DNA from: Leucobacter aridicollis
GTDB lineage: Bacteria; Actinomycetota; Actinomycetes; Actinomycetales; Microbacteriaceae
NCBI RefSeq assembly: GCF_024399335.1
Contig: NZ_CP075339.1
Location: 1,178,001-1,242,000 of the forward strand
DNA: 64,000 bases
Direction: 5' to 3'
In this document: piece after piece, positions 8,536 to 18,035 of the stretch
Position numbering within the stretch: the stretch's first letter is position 1
Layout: each line of letters begins with the position of its first letter
The notes under the pieces: generated by a model
Told to the model about the DNA's origin: nothing
The model's database searches: none
Seen by the model: only the letters and a program-made list of their open reading frames with translations
Program-made: the position numbers and the translations under genes

Positions 8536-10422
8536 ATGAGAGCAATACTGACCGGGGTTGTCGCAACGATTGAGGCCGTCGCGGTCGCGCTGGCGTCGCT
8601 GCTCGCGGTCGCTGCCTACGCGTTCCTCGTGTGGTGGCTCGGCTTCGGCCTTGCCGCCGAACCGAGCGCGGTGTTCGGCGGAGCTGGCGCAGCGTGGCTG
8701 CTCGCTCACTTCGTGCCACTCACCGCCGAGATCTCGGCCGAAGCCATGCAGGTGCTCGGGTTCGCCCCTGAGGCGCTGACGTTCTCGGTGTCACTCGCGC
8801 CGCTCGGGCTCACTCTCGCAACGGTTGTCTTCGCAGCGCGTGCGGGCTGGCGGTTCGGTGCTCGTGGCGGCGCTGGCGGAGTTGGCGTGCTCGGCGGCGC
8901 ACTCGGGTTTGGCGCTGTCGCAGCGGTCGTCGCCTCCGCGGTTGCTCCGGGAGGCGAGGTGGCGGTCGGTCTGGGCTGGGCGGCCGCCGCTGGGTGCGCA
9001 GCAATCGTCTACGGCACACCGTCTGGGGTTGCCTACCTCACCCGGGCAGCGCGCGACGAACACCCCTGGTGGATCGCGGCGGTCAGCGGGATCGAAGCTG
9101 GGCTCGGGCGACTTCGGATCCCGCGGCCTGCTGTCGTTCCCCGTGTGGCGGGGCAGGCCTTGAGGCTCGCCTCAGCGCTTGTCGCGGCATACATCGGGAT
9201 CGCCGCGCTCGGATTCACGTTTTCGCTGCTCGGCCGTTTCGCGCTGGTGATCGGCGCGTCAGAGGCGCTGCAGCTTGACCTGGCCGGCACGATCCTGATG
9301 TTTCTCCTGCAGCTCGCGCTGCTGCCCGTGTTCGTGATCTGGAGCGGTGCGTGGCTGACAGGCTCCGGCTTCGCCGTCGGTATCGGCAGCTCGGCTTCGC
9401 CCTTCGGGCAACTGCTCGGCCCGATGCCAGGCATTCCGGTGCTCGCTGCGATCCCTGACGGGTGGGGGAGCGTCGCGGTGCTCGCTCCGCTTCTCCTCGT
9501 GCTCCTCGGGCTTGCAGTTGGGATCGGGCTCGGCGACGTGGCGCGCCGCCAGTCCATGGCACGCTTGGGCGCTCAGATCGCAGGGGCCGTGATCGTCGCA
9601 GGGCTCACCATCGCATTGCTCAACTGGACGGCGACCGGCGCTCTCGGGCCGGGGCGGCTCGCAGACGTTGGACCCGACGTCTGGCGGGCCGCGGGCCTTG
9701 CCGCCGCGGAGCTCGGGGTTGGCTGCCTACTTGGTGCGCTCGCGGCGCGCGCCGATATCGCCCGGCGGGTCGTCGCAGGGCCAGGCGAGGTCGCCGCGCG
9801 TCTCGGACTTGGGGACGACGGGGCCGCTGCCGACCCTGATCGAGGGATTGCACTCGGCGGAGAGCCCGACCCAGCGACAGTGCGCCAGGCTCCTGCCAGG
9901 ACGGCGTCAGAAGAAGATCCCGTCGAGGACGAGCAACGGCTCGCGCCAGTGTCGCCACTCGTCCCGCACGCGCGAGCCTCGGCGGGGAGCCGCGTCGACG
10001 ATCAACTCACCGAGCCGCTTGAGTTCGATGTCGATGTCGATGGTGACACCGACATCCTGCCCGACCTCAAGGGTACGCCAGGCATGCCGGGCGACAGCGC
10101 CTGGGCGCCGGCTAGCGACCGGGCATGGGGGCATACGCGCGACGCCGATCCAGCGGGAGTGGATTCAGCGGACGCGGATCCGGGTAGCGTGGACGTCCCC
10201 CAACCAGACGCCGAGCTCTTCGATCAGCACGCGGCGACGGGACCTGTCGAAGCCGTTACCGCACATCCCGCAAAGGAGGCGACCGCGAGCGAAGCCGTCG
10301 ACGCTCAAATCGACGAGGAAGCCCTCGTCGAGGCTTACTCTTGGGACAACGTCGATCTCGACGCAGACCGCGGTGGCGACGAGAAGCGGGCCGGCTGGCG
10401 CTGGCCCGGCCGTAAGGGCTAG
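8536..10422 (+). CDS. DUF6350 (PerM-like) integral membrane protein
   Basis: 628 residues. Residues 1 to about 430 are a series of hydrophobic segments (roughly 8-11 membrane helices, rich in Ala/Leu/Gly); from about 440 the protein becomes a hydrophilic, acidic, probably disordered tail (repeated DADPxxVD-like stretches, ending in WRWPGRKG). In mycobacteria the PerM gene occupies the position between sucCD and purN and is linked to cell division and persistence; the position here, between sucCD and purNH, supports orthology more than sequence does. Ends 13 bp before the TPP riboswitch, whose promoter must therefore lie within the 3' end of this gene. Confidence 0.7.
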   Translation: MRAILTGVVATIEAVAVALASLLAVAAYAFLVWWLGFGLAAEPSAVFGGAGAAWLLAHFVPLTAEISAEAMQVLGFAPEALTFSVSLAPLGLTLATVVFAARAGWRFGARGGAGGVGVLGGALGFGAVAAVVASAVAPGGEVAVGLGWAAAAGCAAIVYGTPSGVAYLTRAARDEHPWWIAAVSGIEAGLGRLRIPRPAVVPRVAGQALRLASALVAAYIGIAALGFTFSLLGRFALVIGASEALQLDLAGTILMFLLQLALLPVFVIWSGAWLTGSGFAVGIGSSASPFGQLLGPMPGIPVLAAIPDGWGSVAVLAPLLLVLLGLAVGIGLGDVARRQSMARLGAQIAGAVIVAGLTIALLNWTATGALGPGRLADVGPDVWRAAGLAAAELGVGCLLGALAARADIARRVVAGPGEVAARLGLGDDGAAADPDRGIALGGEPDPATVRQAPARTASEEDPVEDEQRLAPVSPLVPHARASAGSRVDDQLTEPLEFDVDVDGDTDILPDLKGTPGMPGDSAWAPASDRAWGHTRDADPAGVDSADADPGSVDVPQPDAELFDQHAATGPVEAVTAHPAKEATASEAVDAQIDEEALVEAYSWDNVDLDADRGGDEKRAGWRWPGRKG

Positions 10423-10434
10423 GCTGAGGGAGCA

Positions 10435-10523
10435 ATCCACGGGAGTCCCGGCGCGCGGGGCTGAGAGGGAGCACGCGTGCTCCGACCGTTCAACCTGATC
10501 TGGTTCATGCCAGCGGAGGAAGG
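10435..10523 (+). ncRNA. TPP riboswitch (THI element)
   Basis: All conserved blocks of the thiamine pyrophosphate aptamer are visible: GGGAGTCCC (10441-10449), GGGGCTGAGAGG (10457-10468), ACCTGATCTGG (10493-10503) and ATGCCAGCG (10507-10515), followed by GAGGAAGGA. The purine-rich 3' end serves as both the P1 strand and the ribosome binding site of thiB (ATG at 10536), so ligand binding should block translation. The extra stem GAGCACGCGTGCTC lies in the variable P3a region. Confidence 0.95.
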
Positions 10524-10535
10524 ACTCTTCTCGTT

Positions 10536-11639
10536 ATGCGTACACGTGCACGCTCTTACACATCGGCTGCGCTTATCGCGCTCCCACTCGCCGCCATGCT
10601 CGCCCTCACTGGCTGCGCTGGGGGCCAGGATTCGAGCGCTGAAGACGGCGACTCGGCGAAGGTCACGCTCGTCGTCCATGACAGCTTCGTCGACGGCGAC
10701 GAGTTCTCACAGCTCGCGAGCGCGGCGACAGGCTACGACGTCGAAGTTCTCACTGCTGGCGACGGCGGCCAACTCGCGAACAAGCTTGTGCTCACAAAGG
10801 GGGCGCCGATTGCTGACGCGTTTTTTGGCGTCGACAATACGCTCGCCTCCCGCCTGATCGAGAACGACGTAGCGCTGCCGGTTCCGGCAAGTCTCTTGAA
10901 GGGCGACGGCCTCCTGCTCGCCACCGAGCTCGATGCCGAAAGTGCGGAATCGGGCAGCGTGCCGCTCGTGCCGGTCGACCGCGGGGCGACATGCGTAAAC
11001 ATCGACACCGCGTGGTTCGCGGAGAAGGGTATCGCAGAGCCGGAGACGCTCGACGACCTCGCGGATCCCGCCTACAAGGACCTCACCGTGCTGCTCGATC
11101 CCACGGCATCAAGCACGGGCGCTTCGTTCATGATCGCGACGATTGCAGCGTTCGGCGAGGACGGCTTCGTTGACTACTGGAAGCGCCTCGAAGCGAACGG
11201 CGCCCGCACCGTGCAGGGCTGGACCGAGGCCTACAACACGGAGTTTACCGGCGTGAGCGAGACAGGCACCAGGCCGATCGTCGTCTCCTACTCGACGTCG
11301 CCAGCGTTCACTGTGAACGACGTCGAGAGCGCATCGAATACGCGGGCGCTGCTCGACACCTGCTCGCAGCAAGTCGAATACGCTGGCGTGCTCAAGGGCA
11401 GCGAGAACCCAGACGGAGCGCGCGCCGTCGTTGAGTACCTGCTCTCTGAGGAGTTCCAGTCAGGCATCGCCGACAACATGTACATGTACCCTGTCGACGA
11501 AGACGTGGAGCTGCCCGCAAGCTGGGCGAAGTTCGCGCCGCTGCCAGAGTCGGGCCAGACACACGACCTGCCAGCAGCCGAGATCCAGGCGGGCCTCGAC
11601 GGTTGGCTGCGGACGCTCGGCGACGCCGTCGGGCTCTAA
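10536..11639 (+). CDS. thiB: Thiamine ABC transporter substrate-binding lipoprotein
   Basis: 367 residues. Signal peptide with lipobox LTGC (Cys27). VTLVVHDSFVDGDEF, GAPIADAFFGVDNTLASRL, VPVDRGATCVNIDTAWFAEKG and VVSYSTSPAF match periplasmic thiamine/TPP-binding proteins. It delivers thiamine, thiamine phosphate or TPP to ThiPQ. The gene directly follows the TPP riboswitch, which independently supports the substrate. Confidence 0.93.
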   Translation: MRTRARSYTSAALIALPLAAMLALTGCAGGQDSSAEDGDSAKVTLVVHDSFVDGDEFSQLASAATGYDVEVLTAGDGGQLANKLVLTKGAPIADAFFGVDNTLASRLIENDVALPVPASLLKGDGLLLATELDAESAESGSVPLVPVDRGATCVNIDTAWFAEKGIAEPETLDDLADPAYKDLTVLLDPTASSTGASFMIATIAAFGEDGFVDYWKRLEANGARTVQGWTEAYNTEFTGVSETGTRPIVVSYSTSPAFTVNDVESASNTRALLDTCSQQVEYAGVLKGSENPDGARAVVEYLLSEEFQSGIADNMYMYPVDEDVELPASWAKFAPLPESGQTHDLPAAEIQAGLDGWLRTLGDAVGL

Positions 11640-11670
11640 CAGAGCACGATACAGGTCAGAGGAAGTCGCG

Positions 11671-13347
11671 GTGCGTGCACGCTCACGTCGCCCGCTCGGG
11701 CCCCTCGCTTGGGGGTTCGCAGCGGCGATTCCTGTGCTCTTCGTCGGGGTCTTCTTCCTCTGGCCTGTCATCGCGCTCGTCGCGACGGGTCTCACGAGCG
11801 GCGGGCAGCTCGACCTCGGCGGCATCCCGGAGGTGCTCGGGCTCGAACGCAGCTGGCGGGTGCTGCAGAACACGCTCGTGCAGGCGAGCCTCGCGACTGT
11901 CGTCGCGATCCTGCTCGGCGTCCCCGCGGCCTACGTGCTCTACCGCCTTGAGTTCCGCGGGCGCGCGGTGCTCAGGGCGCTACTCACAGTGCCGTTTGTG
12001 CTGCCTGCCGTCGTCGTCGGCGTCGCGTTCACCGCACTGTTCGGGCCCGGGGGAGCCCTGTACTGGCTTGGCCTCGACAGGTCGCTCGTGGTCGTCGTGC
12101 TCGCGCTCGCATTCTTCAACGTCACCGTCGTGGCGCGCACAGTCGGGGGCTACTGGGCGCAGCTGGACTCCCGCCAGGGGCAGGCAGCGCGCACGCTCGG
12201 GGCAGGCCCGGTGAGGGTGTTCTGTACGGTCACGCTGCCCGCGCTCGGCCCGGCGCTCGCATCTGCCGGGGCGCTCGTGTTCCTGTTCTGCGCGACCTCG
12301 TTTGGCGTCGTGCTGATTCTTGGCGGGCGCGAGTTCGCGAACATCGAGACCGAGGTATACAGGCTCACGGTGCAGTTTCTCGATCTGCGCTCAGCGGCCG
12401 TGCTGTCGCTTGTGCAGTTCGCGATTGTAGCGCTCGCGCTCATCGTCTCGGCGCTGCTGCGGAGCCGAAACGAACGCGCCCAGGAGGTTCGCGTCGAGGT
12501 GCGTGCACCGCGCAGAACGGACGCACCAGTTCTGGCGGTGTTCGGCGTCACAGTGCTGCTGCTGCACGTGCTGCCGATCGGCGCGCTCGTGTGGCGGTCG
12601 CTCCAGGGGCCGCGGGGTGTCGGGATCTCGTTCGCGAACTATCGAGCACTCTTCGACCCGCCTGAGCGCTCGCCATTGCACGGGTCAGTCGTCGACGCGG
12701 CGCTGCTCTCGTTCGGGATCGCGTGCGTCGCGACCCTCATCGCGGTGACGCTCGGGATGCTTGTCTCGCTGATCGTGTCGCGACGGCCTCGCTCAGCGGC
12801 GCTGCGCCGGGGCATCGCCGTCTACGACGCAGCGATCATGCTTCCCCTCGGGATCTCTGCGGTGACACTTGGGTTCGGGCTGCTGCTCACGATGCACAAG
12901 CCGCTCGGAATTGGATTCGACCTGCGCACCTCAGTCGTGCTTATCCCGATCGCGCAGGCGCTCGTCGCGTTGCCGCTTGTGGTGCGCACGCTCACGCCCG
13001 TACTCAGGTCGATTGATCCACGTACCCGAGAGGCCGCAATGATGCTCGGGGCCTCACCGTTGCGCGTCTTGCGCACGATTGATTTCGCGCTGCTCGGTCG
13101 GTCGGCTGGCCTCGCGCTCGGATTCGCGTTCGCCGTGTCGCTCGGGGAGTTCGGGGCGACAGCATTTCTCGTGCGCCCCGACGCGCAGACGCTGCCAGTC
13201 GCGATCGCGGCACTCGTCGGCAGCCCAGACCCCGCGAGCTACGGAATGGCGCTCGCCGCTTCAGTGGTGCTTGGGGCGATTGCAGCGGGCATTATGGTCG
13301 TAGCTGAACGCTGGCGGGTAGACAGCGGAGTAGGGGGAAGCTGGTGA
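11671..13347 (+). CDS. thiP: Thiamine ABC transporter permease
   Basis: 558 residues, a fused permease with two copies of the binding-protein-dependent transport domain and about 12 membrane helices. The EAA-type loops are RQGQAARTLGAGPVRVFCTV (first half) and TREAAMMLGASPLRVLRTI (second half). The GTG at 11671 is chosen because AGAGGAAG lies upstream and the hydrophobic segment follows soon after; upstream in-frame sequence overlaps thiB and is not protein-like. Overlaps thiQ by 4 nt (GTGA). Confidence 0.92.
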   Translation: MRARSRRPLGPLAWGFAAAIPVLFVGVFFLWPVIALVATGLTSGGQLDLGGIPEVLGLERSWRVLQNTLVQASLATVVAILLGVPAAYVLYRLEFRGRAVLRALLTVPFVLPAVVVGVAFTALFGPGGALYWLGLDRSLVVVVLALAFFNVTVVARTVGGYWAQLDSRQGQAARTLGAGPVRVFCTVTLPALGPALASAGALVFLFCATSFGVVLILGGREFANIETEVYRLTVQFLDLRSAAVLSLVQFAIVALALIVSALLRSRNERAQEVRVEVRAPRRTDAPVLAVFGVTVLLLHVLPIGALVWRSLQGPRGVGISFANYRALFDPPERSPLHGSVVDAALLSFGIACVATLIAVTLGMLVSLIVSRRPRSAALRRGIAVYDAAIMLPLGISAVTLGFGLLLTMHKPLGIGFDLRTSVVLIPIAQALVALPLVVRTLTPVLRSIDPRTREAAMMLGASPLRVLRTIDFALLGRSAGLALGFAFAVSLGEFGATAFLVRPDAQTLPVAIAALVGSPDPASYGMALAASVVLGAIAAGIMVVAERWRVDSGVGGSW

Positions 13348-14018
13348 CAGCACAGGCACGCACTGGGGTCGTGAGCGGGCTGAACGTCGCAGACGTCAGC
13401 GTCGCATACCGCCGTGACGAGGTCGTCGTGCGCGACGCGACCTTCGGCGTTCCACGCGGCGACGTCGTCGCCCTGCTCGGCCCCTCTGGCTGCGGGAAGT
13501 CGACGCTGTTGCGGGCTATCGCCGGGCTCGAGCCGCTGACGTCAGGCGTCGTCAGTTGGGCGGGAGAGGATCTCGTCGGTGTCCCCCCGCACCGCCGCGA
13601 GTTCGGGCTTGTGTTTCAAGACGGCCAGCTCTTCACTCACCGCTCGGTCGGGGAGAACATCGCGTACGGCCTGCGGGTGAAGCGTTGGCCGCGTGCGGAT
13701 CGCGACGCACGAGTCGCTGAGCTTCTCGAACTCGTTGGGCTCGGGGGCTTCACGAACCGCCCAGTCACCGAGCTCTCCGGCGGTCAGCGCCAGCGCGTCG
13801 CCCTCGCACGCGCGCTCGCGCCGAGCCCGCGACTGCTGCTGCTCGACGAGCCGCTCTCCGCGCTCGACCGCGAGCTGCGCGACAGGCTCGCCGTCGATCT
13901 CGCCGATCTGCTGCGCAAGACGGCGACCACAGCGATTCTCGTCACCCACGACGAGAGCGAGGCCGAGACCATTGCCGACAGGGTTCTGCGGATGAGCGAC
14001 GGGCGGGTCGCGGGGTGA
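13344..14018 (+). CDS. thiQ: Thiamine ABC transporter ATP-binding protein
   Basis: 224 residues. Walker A GPSGCGKST, Q-loop FGLVFQDGQLF, signature LSGGQRQRVALARAL, Walker B LLLLDEPLSALD and the switch His in ILVTHDESEAE are complete. It powers ThiBP. GTG start overlapping thiP by 4 nt; its own stop overlaps the next gene by 4 nt, so thiB-thiP-thiQ and the kinase gene form one operon. Confidence 0.92.
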   Translation: MTAQARTGVVSGLNVADVSVAYRRDEVVVRDATFGVPRGDVVALLGPSGCGKSTLLRAIAGLEPLTSGVVSWAGEDLVGVPPHRREFGLVFQDGQLFTHRSVGENIAYGLRVKRWPRADRDARVAELLELVGLGGFTNRPVTELSGGQRQRVALARALAPSPRLLLLDEPLSALDRELRDRLAVDLADLLRKTATTAILVTHDESEAETIADRVLRMSDGRVAG

Positions 14019-14659
14019 GCGGTCAACTCACCGTTCCCGCGATTGGCGCGGGCGCGGAACCTTTTGCCTGCGGCGGGCCGGATGCGCTCGCTGCGCGGCT
14101 TGAGGGCCGGCTGGGCGCTGGCCGGCTCCCTGCGACGGGTCAGAATGGCGACCCATCTGGCTGGCCACGGGTGCTGTTCATCGACGGCAGATCAGGATCG
14201 GGTAAGACCTCACTCGCCGAGTCCCTCGCCAGCGCACGCGAGGCAAACGGATGGGAGCGCCCGCACATCGTCGGCATGGACGAGCTCTACCCTGGATGGG
14301 ATGGGCTTGCCGCGGGCAGCGCCGCGGTCCCGGCGCTCCTGCTGTCGGGCGCTTACCGCCGCTATGACTGGTACGCGAAGAGCTTCACACCCGAAGTCGA
14401 GTTCGACAGGTCTGCGCCTCTCATCGTCGAAGGGTGCGGCTCTATCAGCGCGCGGGCCCTCGCTGCCGCCCGTTCACTTGGCTCTGCGTACGCGGTGTGG
14501 GTGGAGTGCCCGGCAACGCTGCGACGGGAACGTGCGCTTGCCCGCGACGGTGAGACCTTTATTCCGCATTGGGAGCGCTGGGCTGAGCAAGAAGTGCGGC
14601 ACTTCGCGATCACACAGCCCGTGGCCCGGGCACACGAAGTGCTCCACGTGGCAGGTTGA
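14015..14659 (+). CDS. P-loop kinase-like protein co-transcribed with thiBPQ
   Basis: 214 residues. The P-loop GRSGSGKTS (residues 58-66) lies after a strand (VLFIDG), followed by IVGMDELYPGWDGLA, where the Asp sits at the position of the base in uridine/pantothenate-kinase-like enzymes. VEGCGSIS and a helical C-terminus complete a small nucleoside-kinase-like fold. The GTG start overlaps the thiQ stop by 4 nt (GTGA), so expression falls under the TPP riboswitch. A role in phosphorylating imported thiamine or a breakdown product such as HMP is possible but unproven; the known families ThiN and ThiK are not recognisable. A general nucleoside kinase is the alternative. Confidence 0.6.
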   Translation: MSGQLTVPAIGAGAEPFACGGPDALAARLEGRLGAGRLPATGQNGDPSGWPRVLFIDGRSGSGKTSLAESLASAREANGWERPHIVGMDELYPGWDGLAAGSAAVPALLLSGAYRRYDWYAKSFTPEVEFDRSAPLIVEGCGSISARALAAARSLGSAYAVWVECPATLRRERALARDGETFIPHWERWAEQEVRHFAITQPVARAHEVLHVAG

Positions 14660-14699
14660 GCGTCCCGTCGTAACTTGGGATCGGCCACAGCTCGTATCC

Positions 14700-14761
14700 C
14701 TGGGATCGGCAGTTGGTATTGCGCAACCGTGAGACGCAGGCATATGAACTGCAGATCCCAG
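14700..14761. repeat. 15-bp imperfect inverted repeat with 32-nt loop
   Basis: Arms 14700-14714 (CTGGGATCGGCAGTT) and 14747-14761 match in 14 of 15 pairs. TTGGGATCGG also occurs once more at about 14675-14684. It lies between convergent genes (kinase and SDR) and may end transcription, but the loop is unusually long for that. Confidence 0.6.
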
Positions 14762-14788
14762 GTGATAGGACGGACCACCCCCGGCAAA

Positions 14789-15574
14789 CTAGTGCACGGA
14801 GAAGCCGCCGTCGACTGCGAGCGACTGGCCTGTGATGTACGCGGCGGCGGGACTCGCGAGGAAGACTGCCGCGCCAGCGAAGTCCTCGGGAAGTCCGTTG
14901 CGCCCGACAAGCGTGCGAGCGGCAAGTGCCGCGACGACCTCCGGGTCCGAGCTCAGCCTGGTGTTCAGCGGGGTTTGCACAAACCCTGGGATGAGCGAGT
15001 TCGCGGTCACTCCGCCCGCCGACCACGCCTCGGCCTGCGACCGTGCGAGCCCCTCTACGGCCGCCTTGGACACCCCGTACGCACCGCTTGAGGCGAATGG
15101 TCTGTGTGCCTGCTGCGAGCTGATGTGGATGAAGCGGCCGTAGCCGCGTTGAAGCATCGCCGGGGCGAGCCGCTGGCCGAGTACGAAAGGAGCTTCGAGG
15201 TTCACTGCCATTGTCGTGTCCCACTCGGGCTCGGTCAGCTCGCCAAGCGGTGGCCGGATGTTCACGCCAGCCGAGTTCACGACGATATCTACGTGACCGT
15301 GCCCCTCAAGTACGGCGTCAGCGAGCGCATGCGCGCCAGCCCGGTTCGTCAGGTCGGCTCGCAGCCAGGACACCTCTCCGCCCGCAGCGCTGACGGCTTC
15401 GTTCGCCGTGACCTCGGCGGTGGTCCGCTCGAGCCCTTCGACGGTCCGTGCTGCGATGACGACGTGTGCGCCTGCGCCAGCCAGCGCTTCGGCAATCGCT
15501 CGGCCGATACCCGAGCTTCCGCCGGTGACAAGTGCTGTGCGGCCGGTCAGGCCGAAGAGATCGTGAAGAAGCAT
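14789..15574 (-). CDS. SDR-family oxidoreductase (gluconate 5-dehydrogenase-like)
   Basis: 261 residues, classical short-chain dehydrogenase. TGGSSGIGRAIAEAL is the NAD(P)-binding loop, NSAG follows strand 4, the catalytic Ser is in FIHISSQQAH, and Tyr/Lys in AYGVSKAAVEG. SLIPGFVQTPLN and ITGQSLAVDGGFSVH are typical of the gluconate 5-dehydrogenase / 3-oxoacyl-ACP reductase branch. HVVIAARTVEGLE suggests NADP preference (Arg after the second strand). Substrate unknown. The gene stands alone, convergent with the thiamine operon and divergent from purN. Confidence 0.8.
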   Translation of the reverse strand: MLLHDLFGLTGRTALVTGGSSGIGRAIAEALAGAGAHVVIAARTVEGLERTTAEVTANEAVSAAGGEVSWLRADLTNRAGAHALADAVLEGHGHVDIVVNSAGVNIRPPLGELTEPEWDTTMAVNLEAPFVLGQRLAPAMLQRGYGRFIHISSQQAHRPFASSGAYGVSKAAVEGLARSQAEAWSAGGVTANSLIPGFVQTPLNTRLSSDPEVVAALAARTLVGRNGLPEDFAGAAVFLASPAAAYITGQSLAVDGGFSVH

Positions 15575-15691
15575 GGGGAGAGCTTACCGCCGGGCCTGGC
15601 GGGCGCGAGGTGTGGGGTTCGGCAATGCAATTGAGCCAGAAACGCGAGCGCGAGGCTCGTCGTGCGGGCCTCCACACATCTACACAGCGAG

Positions 15692-15697
15692 TAGACT
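15692..15697 (+). promoter_or_regulatory. Leaderless -10 box of purN
   Basis: TAGACT, then 6 nt (GGGTGA), then the GTG start of purN, with no ribosome binding site. Confidence 0.45.
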
Positions 15698-15703
15698 GGG
15701 TGA

Positions 15704-16315
15704 GTGTTGAGACTCGCGGTTCTTATCTCAGGTGGCGGCAGCAACCTTCAGGCCCTCATCGAGGCGACGGCAGATCCTGATTTTCCAGCTGAGATCGTGT
15801 GCGTCGGCGCCGACACCGACGCTGCAGGCCTCGCGCACGCCGCGGCTGCCGCGATCCCGAGCTTTGTCGTTCGACCGGCCGACTACGCGAGCCGCGCCGA
15901 CTGGGGGGCCGCGTTCGCGGCAGCGATCCAGGACTACGACGTTGACCTCGTGGTGAGCGCGGGCCTCATGCGTATTCTCCCGGCAGCGTTCGTGAACACC
16001 TTCTCGCCGCGGCTCATCAACACGCATCCGGCATTGCTGCCCCTGTTCCCGGGCGCGCACGCGGTGCGTGACGCACTCGCCGCTGGCGCAACCGAAACCG
16101 GCGTCACCGTGCACATCATCGATGAGGGCGTCGACACGGGCCCGGTGCTGCGACAGGCGGTCGTCGCCGTGCATGAGGGGGAGGCGGAGGCTGACCTTCA
16201 CGAGCGCATCAAACAGGAGGAGCGACCACTGCTCGTCCGAACCGTCCGCGAGATCGCCGACGGGTCGCTCGACCTCGCCGCCGTCGCTGCCGCAGCCGCT
16301 GCGCCCACCCCGTAG
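15704..16315 (+). CDS. purN: Phosphoribosylglycinamide formyltransferase
   Basis: 203 residues, normal length. Transfers formyl from 10-formyl-THF to GAR in purine synthesis. LISGGGSNLQALIEA binds the GAR phosphate; INTHPALLPLFPG carries the catalytic Asn and His, and DEGVDTGPVL the catalytic Asp. Start GTG from an apparently leaderless transcript. Followed by purH after 44 bp. Confidence 0.95.
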   Translation: MLRLAVLISGGGSNLQALIEATADPDFPAEIVCVGADTDAAGLAHAAAAAIPSFVVRPADYASRADWGAAFAAAIQDYDVDLVVSAGLMRILPAAFVNTFSPRLINTHPALLPLFPGAHAVRDALAAGATETGVTVHIIDEGVDTGPVLRQAVVAVHEGEAEADLHERIKQEERPLLVRTVREIADGSLDLAAVAAAAAAPTP

Positions 16316-16359
16316 CCACGACTTTTTAGCCCCCACACCGCACGAATTCAAGGAGCCCC

Positions 16360-18024
16360 ATGGCAGTCCAGAGCCACGACCCGAGCCTGTACGAGCATCG
16401 CGACCTCATCGAGGTGAAGCGCGCGCTCATCTCTGTGAGCGACAAGACGAAGCTGCTCGATCTCGCCGCAGCGCTTGCCGCTGCCGGCGTCGAGATCGTG
16501 TCGACAGGGTCGACTGCCGCCACCATTCGCGAGGCTGGCCACGCAGTGACCGACGTTGCCGAGGTGACAGGGTTCGCTGAGGCACTCGACGGTCGCGTGA
16601 AGACGCTGCACCCGGCGGTGCACTCGGGCCTGCTCGCCGACCTGCGCCTCGCGGACCACCGCGCGCAGCTCGAGCAGCTCGGCTTCGCCCCGTTCGAGCT
16701 CGTCGTCGTGAACCTGTACCCGTTCGAGCAGACTGTCGCAGCAGGCAAGCCCGCCGCTGACATCGTCGAGAACGTCGATATTGGCGGCCCAGCGATGGTC
16801 CGTGCGACGGCGAAGAACCATGCGAATGCGGCGATCGTCGTCTCGCCCGGCCGCTACGACGAGGTCATCTCGGCGATTCAGGCCGGTGGCACGACCCTCG
16901 CGCTTCGCCGCTCGCTCGCGACCGAGGCATTCGTGCACACCGCGCAGTATGACGGTGCGGTCGCGAACTGGTTCCTCGACCAGCAGGACGCAGGCTGGGA
17001 GGATGCCCCCGCGGCAGCAGAACTCGAGGCCCCCGAAGAAGACGAGGTCGCGGCGATCTTCGCCACGAGCGAGGGTTACGTCGGCTACGAGGTGTTTGGC
17101 CTCCGCGAGTCGGTGCTGCGCTACGGCGAGAACAGCCACCAGCGTGCCGCACTGTTCAGCGAGAACGAGGGTGTGGGGATCGCCCAGGCGACCCAGCTGC
17201 ACGGCAAGGAAATGTCGTACAACAACTATGTTGACGCCGACGCCGCGCTGCGGGCAGCGTTTGACCACGAGCGCCCCGCGGTCGCCATCATCAAGCACGC
17301 GAACCCGTGCGGCGTCGCTGTCGCCCCAGAGGGTGCAGCCGACCCGATCGCTGCCGCACACGAACTCGCGCACGCATGCGACCCTGTCTCCGCATTTGGT
17401 GGCGTAATCGCGGCCAACCGCGTCGTCACCGAGGGTATGGCCAAGACAGTCTCAGAGATTTTCACCGAGGTCATCATCGCGCCTGGCTTCGAGCCTGAAG
17501 CGCTGGCGATCCTCGCACAGAAGAAGAACGTGCGCTTGCTCGTGCTGCCTGAGGGGTACGCGCAGAACCCTGTCGAGCTGAAGCAGGTCTCCGGCGGCTT
17601 CCTGATCCAGGACGCCGACCGCCACTTCGCACCCGCAGCCGAGTGGACCCTCGCCGCCGGCGAGGCAGCCGACCCAGAGACGCTCGCGGAGCTCGAGTTC
17701 GCGTGGCGAGCGTGCCGCGCAGTGAAGTCGAACGGCATTCTGCTCACGAACGGCGGCGCCTCGGTCGGCGTTGGCATGGGGCAGGTCAACCGTGTCGACT
17801 CGTGCCGCCTCGCGGTTTCTCGCGCCGGTGAGCGTGCCGCGGGCGCTGTCGCTGCGTCCGACGCCTTCTTCCCGTTCGCTGACGGCCTGCAGGTGCTGCT
17901 CGACGCCGGTGTTCGCGCCGTCGTTCAGCCGGGAGGTTCGGTTCGCGACGAAGAGGTCATCGCGGCGGCTCAGGCGGCCGGTGTGACGATGTACTTCACC
18001 GGTGAGCGGCACTTCTTCCACTAG
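16360..18024 (+). CDS. purH: Bifunctional AICAR formyltransferase / IMP cyclohydrolase
   Basis: 554 residues. The N-terminal MGS-like cyclohydrolase domain ([43 protein letters not shown]) is followed by the transformylase domain ([84 protein letters not shown]). It completes IMP synthesis. AAGGAG stands 7 nt before the ATG. A hairpin terminator follows 11 bp after the stop. Confidence 0.97.
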   Translation: MAVQSHDPSLYEHRDLIEVKRALISVSDKTKLLDLAAALAAAGVEIVSTGSTAATIREAGHAVTDVAEVTGFAEALDGRVKTLHPAVHSGLLADLRLADHRAQLEQLGFAPFELVVVNLYPFEQTVAAGKPAADIVENVDIGGPAMVRATAKNHANAAIVVSPGRYDEVISAIQAGGTTLALRRSLATEAFVHTAQYDGAVANWFLDQQDAGWEDAPAAAELEAPEEDEVAAIFATSEGYVGYEVFGLRESVLRYGENSHQRAALFSENEGVGIAQATQLHGKEMSYNNYVDADAALRAAFDHERPAVAIIKHANPCGVAVAPEGAADPIAAAHELAHACDPVSAFGGVIAANRVVTEGMAKTVSEIFTEVIIAPGFEPEALAILAQKKNVRLLVLPEGYAQNPVELKQVSGGFLIQDADRHFAPAAEWTLAAGEAADPETLAELEFAWRACRAVKSNGILLTNGGASVGVGMGQVNRVDSCRLAVSRAGERAAGAVAASDAFFPFADGLQVLLDAGVRAVVQPGGSVRDEEVIAAAQAAGVTMYFTGERHFFH

Positions 18025-18035
18025 ACCCGCGCTTT

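Noticed and set aside
11431..11670. Longer ThiP start overlapping thiB
   Set aside because: The extra 80 residues overlap thiB and are Ser/Cys/Arg-rich; the GTG at 11671 has a good ribosome site.
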